Source of the DNA: G963422565 sp963422565
GTDB taxonomy: Bacteria > Pseudomonadota > Alphaproteobacteria > MPNO01
Direction of reading: 5' to 3'
Length of the DNA stretch: 64,000 bases
Assembly (NCBI GenBank): GCA_963422565.1
Contig: OY730228.1
Location: 2,852,001 to 2,916,000, forward strand
How positions within the stretch are numbered: position 1 is the first letter of the stretch; the number at the start of each line of letters is the position of its first letter. Made by a program: the position numbers and the translations under genes. Positions 55,758-64,000 of this stretch are shown here, piece after piece. The notes beneath the pieces are model-generated. The model had not been told where the DNA came from and ran no database searches. It saw only the letters and a list, made by a program, of their open reading frames with translations.

Positions 55758-57015
55758 GCGCGGCCGGTCGGCGGAAGCGGCCGGGCGCGTAAGGGGACGG
55801 GTCGATGTCGCCGTCGCGCCCGGCGATCAGATCGGCGACCAGCCGGCCGGTGACCGCCGCCATGGTCAGCCCTAGATGGCCATGCCCGAAAGCGAGGACC
55901 GCACGGTCCGTCCCAGGGGCGATGCCGATCACCGGCATGCTGTCGGGCATCGACGGGCGGTGCCCCATCCATTCCGCGCCGTCCTGGATGTCGAGATCGG
56001 GGACGAGCCTTCGCGCCATCGCCCCGAGCATGCGGGCGCGGCGGTAGTCGGGCGGCGCGTCCAGCGAGGCCATCTCGGCAGTGCCGGCGAGACGGACGCC
56101 CTGCGTCATCGGCACGATACCGAAGCGATGGTCGCCGGCCATCACGGGAAGCCGGAGCGCGACACCGGGCGACGGCAGCATCAGATGGTAGCCGCGCTCG
56201 GTTTCGAGGGGCACGCGCGCGCCGAGCCGCGCGGCGAGACGCTTCCCGAACGCCCCGGCCGCCAGGACCAGGCGGTCGACCTCCCGCCGCCCGGCGGAAG
56301 TGACGATCGCGGCCGGCCCGTCCGGGCCGATTTCGATATCGCGCACCTCCTCGCGAAGGATCGCTCCGCCGCCCCGGAAGATGGCGTCCGCGAAACGCCG
56401 CGACAGCGCGAGCGGGTCCCTGACCATCAGGCAGTCCGGGGAAAACACCCCGCGAACGACCTCGCGCGTCAGCGCGGGCTCGAGCTGACGCATTTCCGAC
56501 GGGCCGAGCTCCTCGAGGGGAATGCCCCGCCTGCGCCTCAGCGCGTGTTCGGACCGGGCGGCTTCGAACGTTTCCAATCTGCGATAGGCGTAGAGGATAC
56601 CGGTGGGCCGGAACAGATCCTCCGCACCGGCGGCGCGCAGCAGCGGCGCGTAGGCGTCCCAGGCGTGGTCGAGCAGGCCGGCGAGGGCGAAGGAGATCTC
56701 CTCGACACGGCCGGGCCGCGATGCCGCCGCGAAGCGGATCAGCCAAGGCGCGAGTCGCGCCAGATGGTGCCAGCGGACGACCAGCGGCCCCTCCGGGTCG
56801 AGCAGCATCGCCGGCGCCTTGCGGAGAATACCGGGCGTGGCGAGCGGTACGCAGGCGTCGACCTGGATCATCCCGGCATTGCCGTAGGATGTGCTCTCCC
56901 CGGGCGGCCCGCGGTCGATCAGCGTAACCCGGTGACCGTCGCGCAACAGCGAAAGGCCTGCGGCGAGGCCGACGATCCCGGCCCCGACGATCGTCACGTC
57001 GCGAGGTTGGGTCAT
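55711..57015 (-). CDS. FAD-dependent oxidoreductase, D-amino-acid dehydrogenase-like
   Basis: A 434-residue DAO-family flavoprotein. The FAD motif is VTIVGAGIVGLAAGLSLLRD with Asp at the second strand end (LIDRGPPGESTSYGNAGMI, as in DadA). The C-terminal flavin loop is in MGHRPSMPDSMPVIGIAP and FGHGHLGLTMA. It likely deaminates a D-amino acid or related amine and passes electrons to quinone. The end is an arginine/serine-rich tail that overlaps the convergent SDR gene. Confidence 0.88.
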   Translation of the reverse strand: MTQPRDVTIVGAGIVGLAAGLSLLRDGHRVTLIDRGPPGESTSYGNAGMIQVDACVPLATPGILRKAPAMLLDPEGPLVVRWHHLARLAPWLIRFAAASRPGRVEEISFALAGLLDHAWDAYAPLLRAAGAEDLFRPTGILYAYRRLETFEAARSEHALRRRRGIPLEELGPSEMRQLEPALTREVVRGVFSPDCLMVRDPLALSRRFADAIFRGGGAILREEVRDIEIGPDGPAAIVTSAGRREVDRLVLAAGAFGKRLAARLGARVPLETERGYHLMLPSPGVALRLPVMAGDHRFGIVPMTQGVRLAGTAEMASLDAPPDYRRARMLGAMARRLVPDLDIQDGAEWMGHRPSMPDSMPVIGIAPGTDRAVLAFGHGHLGLTMAAVTGRLVADLIAGRDGDIDPSPYAPGRFRRPAALMRRTRRRSRSRSRR

Positions 57016-57028
57016 CGCTTCGGGCGCT

Positions 57029-58027
57029 TCACAGGGCCAGCAGAGCGCGGGCGTTGTTGCCGTAGATGTCCGCGCGTTCGGCCTCGCTGCAGCGCAGGCC
57101 GTCGATGACCGAGATCGTGTCCCGGATCAGGATCCGGCCGCCCTCCATATCGAACGGGCAGTCGGTGGCGAACAGCGAGCGGCCGGCACCGAAGAAATCG
57201 AGGCCGCACTGGCTGGCTTCCCTGGCGCCGAACATCGCGGTGTCGACGTAGAATTCCTTGAAGTATTCGATGGCGGGCCGGGCGAGCGCCTCGCGCAGCG
57301 GGCCGTAGCTGGCCTCGTCCGACTGCGAGGACCGACCGTCCCAGTGCGGGGTGATGCGGCCGCCGGCATGCGGGATATAGGCGCCCCAGTGATGGGCGAG
57401 GACCTTGAGATTGGGGAGCTTGTCGAACAGGCCCGAGAACACGATTCGAGCCATCGCCGCGCTGGTCTCGTAGGCCCAGCCGAGACCCCAGAAAATCTCG
57501 AATTTGGAGACATCCTCGCCCAGATAGTCGGGATGCGACATCGGCCGCGCGGGATGGAGGAAGATCGGCCGGTCGCGCTGCGCCATCCGCTCGAACACCG
57601 GGAAGAAGGCCGGATCGTCGAGCGCGCGGCCGTTCACGTTGGAGTGGACCTGGAGGCCGCAGGCGCCGAGTTCGCCGACCGCGCGGTCGATCTCCGCGAC
57701 CGCGGCGTCGGGGTTGTTCATCGGTGGGCTCGCGAGGAAGCTCGGGAACCGATCCGGATCGGCGCGACACATCGCCGCCATCCCGTCATTTGCGGCGCGG
57801 GCGAGCGCGGGGGTTTCGTCGGGTCCGCCGAGAATATCGATGGGGGGTTGCGACATCGAGATGATCTGCTGCAGGTCGCCGAACTCATCGAGCAGGCGTT
57901 TCCGCGCGTCCATGTCGTAGAGCGTCGGGATCGAGAGCCAGCGCGCGACCGCCTTCTTGGGCATTCGCCGCTCCAGCGTGTCGATGACGCTCTTCGGAAA
58001 TACGTGATTGAACACGTCGAGATGCAT
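57029..58027 (-). CDS. Amidohydrolase 2 family protein
   Basis: A 332-residue TIM-barrel amidohydrolase of the ACMSD/resorcylate decarboxylase group. Metal-site residues are the His of DVFNHVFP (the usual first His of H-x-H is Phe), PIFLHPARPM, VLAHHWGAYIPH and the Asp of FATDCPFDMEGG. Such proteins decarboxylate aromatic or semialdehyde acids, or hydrolyse lactones. It is 13 nt upstream of the DadA-like gene and probably shares its transcript. Confidence 0.86.
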   Translation of the reverse strand: MHLDVFNHVFPKSVIDTLERRMPKKAVARWLSIPTLYDMDARKRLLDEFGDLQQIISMSQPPIDILGGPDETPALARAANDGMAAMCRADPDRFPSFLASPPMNNPDAAVAEIDRAVGELGACGLQVHSNVNGRALDDPAFFPVFERMAQRDRPIFLHPARPMSHPDYLGEDVSKFEIFWGLGWAYETSAAMARIVFSGLFDKLPNLKVLAHHWGAYIPHAGGRITPHWDGRSSQSDEASYGPLREALARPAIEYFKEFYVDTAMFGAREASQCGLDFFGAGRSLFATDCPFDMEGGRILIRDTISVIDGLRCSEAERADIYGNNARALLAL

Positions 58028-58102
58028 GGCCGGGTCTCCCTCGCCGACGGGTAGGGCGCCGATTCTGCCGCGCGCGGACGGACGGGTCCAATCGGCCGGA
58101 GG

Positions 58103-59089
58103 TCAGCGCACGCCGGCGTCGGCGCTCCGTCCGAGCCCTGCGTTCTCGATGGCCGGCGCGATGGCCGACGGATTGACCGGCGCCATGAGATGCGCGCCGG
58201 CGACGCCCGGGATCTCCGCGAGCCGCTGGATCAGTTCGGCGCAGATCGCGATTCCCTCGGCCTCGGGATCCGCGGCGCCCTCCATCCGATCGATCAACGC
58301 GTCCGGGATCGTCACCCCCCAGAGCCTGTCGCGCATCCAGCGCGCCGAGCGCGCCGAGGCGAGCGGGCCGAGCCCGATCAGAATGAACAGCCGTTCCGCG
58401 AGACCGAAATCGGCGAGGCGTCCGACATAGCGCCCAATCAGGCCGATATCGAAGCAGAGCTGAGTCTGGACGAATCGGGCACCGGCGTCCAACTTGCGAC
58501 GGAGCGAGTCGGGCCGCCAATCGGGCGGCGGGTCGATCGGTGTATCGGCGGCGCCGATGAAGAAGCGGGGCGGACTGTCGATCTTCCTGCCGCCGGGCAG
58601 GACCCCCTCGTCGCGCATCCCGGCCGCGATGCGCGCGAGATCGACGCTTTCGAGATCGAAGACCGGCTTGGCGTTCGGCTGGTCGCCGGCGGCCGGATCG
58701 TCGCCGCGCAGGATCAGCAGGTTGTGGATGCCGAGCGCCGAGGCGCCCAGGAGATCCGCCTGGAGCGCGATCCTGTTGCGGTCGCGGCAGGTGAACTGCA
58801 GGACGGGCTCGATGCCGTCCGCCCTGAGAAGCGCGGCGGCAGCGAGGCTCGAAAGATGGACCCGGGCGCTCGCCCCGTCGGTTACGTTGATTGCATCGAC
58901 GCGGCCGACAAGGGGGCGGGCCCGGGCGAGGAGGGCGTTCTTGCCCCCGGTGACCGGGGGCGCGACCTCGGCGGTGAGGGCGAACCCGCCGCCGGCCAGC
59001 CTCCGGGCCAGCGCGCTCTCTGTCGGAAGCGCCGCCTGCGGCCGCGCGGTTTCAATCGCGCCGCCGCGAGACGACGAAGGATTCGTCAT
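58103..59089 (-). CDS. metF: Methylenetetrahydrofolate reductase
   Basis: A 328-residue MTHFR-fold protein: LTAEVAPPVTGGKNALLARA, the DAINVTDGASARVHLSS segment, LQFTCRDRNRIALQADLLGA, NLLILRGDDPAAGDQ, ARFVQTQLCFDIGLIGRYV and FILIGLGPLAS. It reduces 5,10-methylene-THF to 5-methyl-THF using FAD. It is of the short bacterial type but divergent from E. coli MetF. Its start overlaps the end of the upstream methyltransferase-like gene by 38 nt, with GGAGG 11 nt upstream. Confidence 0.88.
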   Translation of the reverse strand: MTNPSSSRGGAIETARPQAALPTESALARRLAGGGFALTAEVAPPVTGGKNALLARARPLVGRVDAINVTDGASARVHLSSLAAAALLRADGIEPVLQFTCRDRNRIALQADLLGASALGIHNLLILRGDDPAAGDQPNAKPVFDLESVDLARIAAGMRDEGVLPGGRKIDSPPRFFIGAADTPIDPPPDWRPDSLRRKLDAGARFVQTQLCFDIGLIGRYVGRLADFGLAERLFILIGLGPLASARSARWMRDRLWGVTIPDALIDRMEGAADPEAEGIAICAELIQRLAEIPGVAGAHLMAPVNPSAIAPAIENAGLGRSADAGVR

Positions 59090-60434
59090 GGAACCAGAGT
59101 CCTCCGTTGGCGCTCAGTACGTCGCGGGTAGCTTTCAGGTAGAAGCTGTCAGAGACCGCCTCGTCGAGGCGCTCGTCCTCGATCTGGGCGACATAGATGG
59201 CAGCGTTCCATGCCGCGAACAAGGTCGAGGTTCCGATATTCGACCCCTCGATCTCGGTCGGCAGGGTGTGCATGTCGTAGCGGAAGATCGCCCGTCGATC
59301 CGAATAGGCGTTGTATTTGAGGTCGCGCCGCGTTTTGCCGATCTCCGCCTTTAATGTCTTCAACAGCAGATGACGGTCGGTCCGGAAGGGCTGCTCCTCC
59401 GGCCAGATCCGGCGAATGATCTCCATGCCGGGATCGCCGCCGCAGGACTGGATGCAGAGCAACCTGCCGCCCGGGGCGAGGCTCCTGGCCAACGGCGTGA
59501 GAACCCGCCGCACCTTGAACTCAGCCGGCATCCGCGCGCGGTAGGGCTGGGAGGCGATGATCAGGTCGTAGTCGGCCATCGCCCGGCCGGGTCTCGGGAT
59601 GACCCCGTCGAGCAGGAATTTGTGATCCTCCCGGTAGAGGACCAGGACCGAGGGGCGGACATAGAGCGGATTGCCCGTCCTGGGGCTCGATCGGACACGC
59701 CAACTCTCGGACAGCAGCGGCTGGAGCGACGAGATCTGTTCGTGGAACTCGTGCGCGGTGTTCCCCGACAGCGGGGTGTCCATCCAGTTCAGCGCCGCCG
59801 CCGCCCGCATCGTGCGCGGCGTCAGACCGGGCGCTTCGGTGTAGTGGAGATTGGTGACCACGAGGACCGTCGCCGGATGCTCGAAGAAGCGGTCGGACAT
59901 CTTCTCGAGGCTGAGCCTCACGTCCTCGAGAGAGATCTCCTTGCCGACGATATAGAAGGGCAGGGTCGGGAACCGCCGGTGCATCCGCCGCATGACGCCG
60001 GTCAGCACCGTGCCGTCGCCCATTCCGGCATCGAAGAGCTTGAGCGCGGGGGGGTGGGGCTGCACCTGGCCGAGCTCCATGCCGGCGCGCTCGGCAACCA
60101 CCCATTTTTCGCTGCAGGTGTTGACGAACATCAGATATTTCTGACGGTTGTCGTAGAAGCGAAAGGCGGTCCGGTCGGCGCCCCGCGTCTGGCCCTCGCG
60201 CGGCGTCGGCTCGGCGGTGGGAGCGGTCGGCGCATCTCCGTCGGGCGCCGCGCTGTTGTCGGCGAGATAGCGCCGGACCTGCGAGATTTCTTCGGCGGCG
60301 GCCGCTGTGCCGCCGCGCAGCCGGCTCAGGAACGCGTCGTCGTCGAGCGCCTGCTTGCCGAAGGCCCGCGCGTCGAGACCGCGGTCCCGGCAGAAGGCCT
60401 CGATATCCGAGATGAGTCGTTGCCGTTCATCCAT
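59052..60434 (-). CDS. SAM-dependent methyltransferase-like protein
   Basis: About 460 residues with the 60434 start (an ATG at 60461 is possible). Residues 1-75 are charged and helical. A Rossmann-type domain then has the SAM motif I LKLFDAGMGDGTVL. DYDLIIASQPYRARMP and the following LTPLARSLAPGGRLLCIQSC fit motifs IV and VI. The C-terminus (SDSFYLKATRDVLSANGGLWFHDESFVV) is not recognised. It overlaps metF by 38 nt, so a role in one-carbon metabolism is suggested but not shown. Confidence 0.72.
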   Translation of the reverse strand: MDERQRLISDIEAFCRDRGLDARAFGKQALDDDAFLSRLRGGTAAAAEEISQVRRYLADNSAAPDGDAPTAPTAEPTPREGQTRGADRTAFRFYDNRQKYLMFVNTCSEKWVVAERAGMELGQVQPHPPALKLFDAGMGDGTVLTGVMRRMHRRFPTLPFYIVGKEISLEDVRLSLEKMSDRFFEHPATVLVVTNLHYTEAPGLTPRTMRAAAALNWMDTPLSGNTAHEFHEQISSLQPLLSESWRVRSSPRTGNPLYVRPSVLVLYREDHKFLLDGVIPRPGRAMADYDLIIASQPYRARMPAEFKVRRVLTPLARSLAPGGRLLCIQSCGGDPGMEIIRRIWPEEQPFRTDRHLLLKTLKAEIGKTRRDLKYNAYSDRRAIFRYDMHTLPTEIEGSNIGTSTLFAAWNAAIYVAQIEDERLDEAVSDSFYLKATRDVLSANGGLWFHDESFVVSRRRD

Positions 60435-60639
60435 GACACCGTCCCGAATAGCCGTCGACACCGGTCATTATGGCGAAGCGCCGCGCTAGGCCAACGCCGC
60501 CGTGCCGCGGCCGGCGACGAAGGACCGGTTGGACCGGATGCAAGGGCTTGGCCTGGAACCCACCATCGGCCGCGAGCGCGATCCTCCGCTTCCCGGAGCG
60601 CGCCACGCACGACGCGCGCAGCCGGGTCGCCAAGAGCCG

Positions 60640-60669
60640 TTGACAAGCTCCCCGACAGAAGCATATATT
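60640..60669 (+). promoter_or_regulatory. Sigma-70-like promoter upstream of accC
   Basis: A perfect -35 TTGACA (60640-60645) and a -10 TATATT (60664-60669) are separated by 18 nt. They lie in an AT-rich stretch about 55 nt upstream of the accC ATG. This is one of the few consensus-like promoters visible in the window. Confidence 0.6.
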
Positions 60670-60723
60670 GCGAATTAGTCCAATGAAATCAGTAGATTGT
60701 AATCCAGAAAACCTTCTGATCGA

Positions 60724-62067
<1,344 letters not shown>

Positions 62068-62113
62068 TGGCGACGATGTCCGGCGCCCTACGCCCCGCCG
62101 GCGGGGTCGAAGA

Positions 62114-62764
62114 ATGTCGCGGCTGACCCCCGAGATCCTGCTACAGGCATACGCGGTCGGCCTGTTCCCGATGGCGGAGCGGCGCGACGACCCGACCCTC
62201 TACTGGATCGACCCCGAGAAGCGCGGCATTCTTCCTCTCGATGCCGTCCACATCCCCCGCCGGCTGAGCCGCACCGTGCGCGGCGGTGTCTTCGAAGTCC
62301 GCTGCGACACGGCCTTCGATCGAGTCATCGCCGCCTGCGCCGCGCCCGGGGTGAACCGCGGCGAGACCTGGATCAACGACGAGATCATTGAGCTCTACGG
62401 TGCGCTGCACCGGATGGGGCGCGCCCATTCCGTCGAATGCTGGCGGGACGGCGGTCTGGCAGGCGGGTTGTACGGCGTGTCGCTCGGGGCCGCGTTCTTC
62501 GGCGAGAGTATGTTCTCGCGGGTCCGCGACGCGAGCAAGGTCGCACTCGTCCATCTGGTCGCGAGGTTGCGCCTGGGCGGTTTCAGACTGCTCGATGTCC
62601 AGTTCGTGACCCCGCATCTCGGCCGGTTCGGCGCCGTGGAGCTGCACCGGTCGGGCTACCGTCAGATCCTCGCCGACGCCCTCGACCGCAGCGCGACCTT
62701 CTACCGGGAGCTTCCCTCCTCGGCACTCGCCGCGGTCCTGCAGCCGACGACCCAGACGTCGTAG
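62114..62764 (+). CDS. aat: Leucyl/phenylalanyl-tRNA--protein transferase
   Basis: A 216-residue N-degron enzyme that adds Leu or Phe to N-terminal Arg or Lys. It opens LTPEILLQAYAVGLFPMAE with YWIDPEKRGILPLD, and contains INDEIIELYGALHRMGRAHS, GGLYGVSLGAAFFGESMFSR and DVQFVTPHLGRFGAVELHR. The start at 62114 gives the normal N-terminus. The 3' end overlaps the convergent DUF2155 gene by 64 nt. Confidence 0.95.
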   Translation: MSRLTPEILLQAYAVGLFPMAERRDDPTLYWIDPEKRGILPLDAVHIPRRLSRTVRGGVFEVRCDTAFDRVIAACAAPGVNRGETWINDEIIELYGALHRMGRAHSVECWRDGGLAGGLYGVSLGAAFFGESMFSRVRDASKVALVHLVARLRLGGFRLLDVQFVTPHLGRFGAVELHRSGYRQILADALDRSATFYRELPSSALAAVLQPTTQTS

Positions 62765-63089
62765 ACGGGGTGTTCCAGACTGGACAGCGCCGGGCTCGAC
62801 GCGAACATCCAGCCGCTGAAGACGCGCTTCGGCGGCCGGCGCTGGCGCAGCTCGTCGATTTCCAGAAAGGCGGTCGTCTCCGGAGGCTGCTCGGGCGGTC
62901 TTTCGCGGCAGTAGCGGGCGGCGATCCTGAGCGTGCCGAAGTCGACGACACCCTCGACGGCGCCTCGATGGTGAAGATCCGGGCCGTCACCTTGTCCAGA
63001 CCTCGCAAGACCGCGACGCGGGTCTCGGCCGCAACCGGCCAACAGGCCAGCGCCGCCAGAACGGAAAGGACGATCCCCCCGCCGTTCAT
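62701..63089 (-). pseudogene. DUF2155 family protein gene, one frameshift
   Basis: The N-terminal frame reads MNGGGIVLSVLAALACWPVA (signal peptide) and VAVLRGLDKVTARIFTIEAP. The rest continues in another frame as DFGTLRIAARYCRERPPEQP, TAFLEIDEL and ALSSLEHPVYDVWVVGC, the DUF2155 core. Inserting one G at about 62957-62962, so that GCGCCGTC becomes GCGCCGGTC, joins them as EAPVEGVVDFG. The repaired protein has 129 residues, normal for this periplasmic alphaproteobacterial family. It overlaps the upstream methyltransferase start by 4 nt. Confidence 0.85.
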
Positions 63090-63871
63090 CCGCCTTCGCC
63101 ACAGCTGGGCTTGAAGGCGCGGAACCGCAGCCGCACATAGTCCGCGACCCAGCCCGCCGCCGGATCGTAGATCTGCGGGCGCAGGATCTCCCGCACCCGG
63201 TCGACCACCGCCGGGCGGTCCGCGGCGTCCAGCGCCAGCAGCACCCGTTCGGCAAAGGTCTCCAGCCAAGCGGCGATGTCGCCCGGCAGCCTGGTCGGCC
63301 TCTCGATCAGCTCGATCGACGCGACCGCGAAGCCTCGGGCCTCGAGGCGGTCGCGATACTCCTCGACGGAGGGGAAGTACCAGCGGAACAGCGCCGCCGC
63401 GTCGACTCCGCAGGGCGCCGCGGCGGTCTCCAGCGCCTCGCGGATGCGCCGGACATTGCCCTCGCCGCCCATCTCTCCCACCACCCTGCCGCCCGGGCGC
63501 AGAGCGCGCCAGATGCCCTCGATCACCGCGTCGGGCCGGGCCATCCAGTGGAGGGCGGCGTTGGTGAAGACCGCGTCGAAGGCCGCCTCGAAGCGCAGAT
63601 CGTGCCCATCGACGACACGAGCATCGAGGCTGCGCGCGCGGGCCGCGGCGACCTGCTCCGGGCTCGCGTCCACGCCGACGACCGCCTTGCACCGCCCGGC
63701 GAGCTCCGCGGTGAGCGCGCCGTCCCCGCATCCCAGATCGAGGATCTCCTCATGCGGGCGCGGTTCCAGCAGATCGATCAGCGGTGCGCCGAGCTCGGCG
63801 ACGAAGCGTGCATTCCGCGCATAGCGGTCGGGGTCCCAGGACTGATCGGAAGCTCGTTCATGTCTCGTCAT
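63086..63871 (-). CDS. Class I SAM-dependent methyltransferase
   Basis: A 261-residue methyltransferase with motif I EEILDLGCGDGALTAELAG, Asp of VVGVDASPEQVAAARA, FDAVFTNAALHWM (motif IV region) and LRPGGRVVGEMGG. The WDPDRYARNARFVAELGAPL opening resembles trans-aconitate methyltransferase relatives. The substrate is unknown. It lies 18 nt after the partial gene at the window end and overlaps the DUF2155 gene by 4 nt. Confidence 0.88.
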   Translation of the reverse strand: MTRHERASDQSWDPDRYARNARFVAELGAPLIDLLEPRPHEEILDLGCGDGALTAELAGRCKAVVGVDASPEQVAAARARSLDARVVDGHDLRFEAAFDAVFTNAALHWMARPDAVIEGIWRALRPGGRVVGEMGGEGNVRRIREALETAAAPCGVDAAALFRWYFPSVEEYRDRLEARGFAVASIELIERPTRLPGDIAAWLETFAERVLLALDAADRPAVVDRVREILRPQIYDPAAGWVADYVRLRFRAFKPSCGEGG

Positions 63872-63889
63872 CGACCCCGCCGTTCCGAC

Positions 63890-64000
63890 TCATCGGCCGG
63901 CGATCCCGCCGCCCGCGTCGTCGTCCGCCTGCCCGAAAAACGCGCGGCCGAGCAGGGAGTAGAGGTCGACGGCGCCCTGGGTGGTCTCGATCTCTCCTCC
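63890..64000 (-). CDS. Probable MlaD-type protein, C-terminal fragment
   Basis: The minus strand is open from the window edge to a TGA at 63890, giving EIETTQGAVDLYSLLGRAFF and GQADDDAGGGIAGR. The TQGAVDLYSLLGRAFFG stretch resembles the C-terminal helix of alphaproteobacterial MlaD-type proteins. In these genomes mlaD often lies beside DUF2155 and aat. Only 36 residues are visible, so the assignment rests on this helix and gene order. Confidence 0.45.
   Translation of the reverse strand, partial: GGEIETTQGAVDLYSLLGRAFFGQADDDAGGGIAGR

Overview
The window is about 64 kb of GC-rich DNA that looks like the chromosome of an alphaproteobacterium, probably a free-living or host-associated Rhodospirillales-like lineage. 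The signs are an F0 operon with split b' and b subunits, a glnB-glnA pair, a murA-DUF2948-hisG-hisD block, an accC-aat-DUF2155-MlaD-like neighbourhood, and a gpsA-EVE pair. No phage, insertion sequence, CRISPR array, rRNA or integrase was seen. One tRNA (Gln, UUG) is present.

Layout: 1-1573 holds the 3' part of the ATP synthase F0 operon (a, c, b', b). 1607-6231 (minus) is a complete glycine cleavage operon, gcvT-gcvH-gcvPA-gcvPB, led by a tandem glycine riboswitch. 6463-9129 (minus) is a three-gene SsuABC/TauABC-type ABC importer. 9421-16524 is a redox cluster: an LLM-class flavin oxidoreductase translationally coupled to a frameshifted CoxL-like molybdenum hydroxylase, facing an IorA/IorB-type molybdenum hydroxylase with an octopine-dehydrogenase-like protein. 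16807-19929 (minus) holds a TPR protein, ispE, tRNA-Gln and a TusA-like protein. 20102-25183 (plus) holds a cupin, an alpha/beta hydrolase, gpsA, an EVE protein, a Rieske ferredoxin and an acetyl/propionyl-CoA synthetase. 25589-31939 holds a DinG/XPD-type helicase, an SDR, an orphan CoxM-like FAD subunit and a cytochrome P450. 31984-35716 holds mutL, pgi and a putative molybdenum carrier, followed by a decayed VapBC remnant.

36238-46861 is rich in acyl-CoA and redox catabolism: two family III CoA-transferases, a glutaryl-CoA-dehydrogenase-like enzyme, a UbiD-type decarboxylase, a GMC oxidoreductase and an enoyl-CoA hydratase homologue. It is interrupted by the nitrogen-control pair glnB-glnA. 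46878-50582 is the housekeeping block murA-DUF2948-hisG-hisD, with catabolic genes on both sides. The upstream neighbour is an acyl-CoA dehydrogenase that appears fused to what was a separate small basic protein. 52383-58027 holds a TTC38-like TPR protein, an amidase, an SDR, a DadA-like oxidase and an amidohydrolase. 58103-60434 holds metF and a methyltransferase-like protein. 60724-64000 holds accC (without accB), aat, a frameshifted DUF2155 gene, a methyltransferase and the tail of a probable MlaD.

Genes are tightly packed, with many 4-nt ATGA/GTGA overlaps and short overlaps between convergent genes. At least three coding regions carry single-base indels in short homopolymers. This could mean recent decay, but it is also the pattern left by uncorrected sequencing errors. 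No convincing new defence or mobile system was found. The most unusual items are the acyl-CoA dehydrogenase fusion, the scattered molybdenum-hydroxylase parts, the VapBC scar and an inverted-repeat-flanked intergenic unit.
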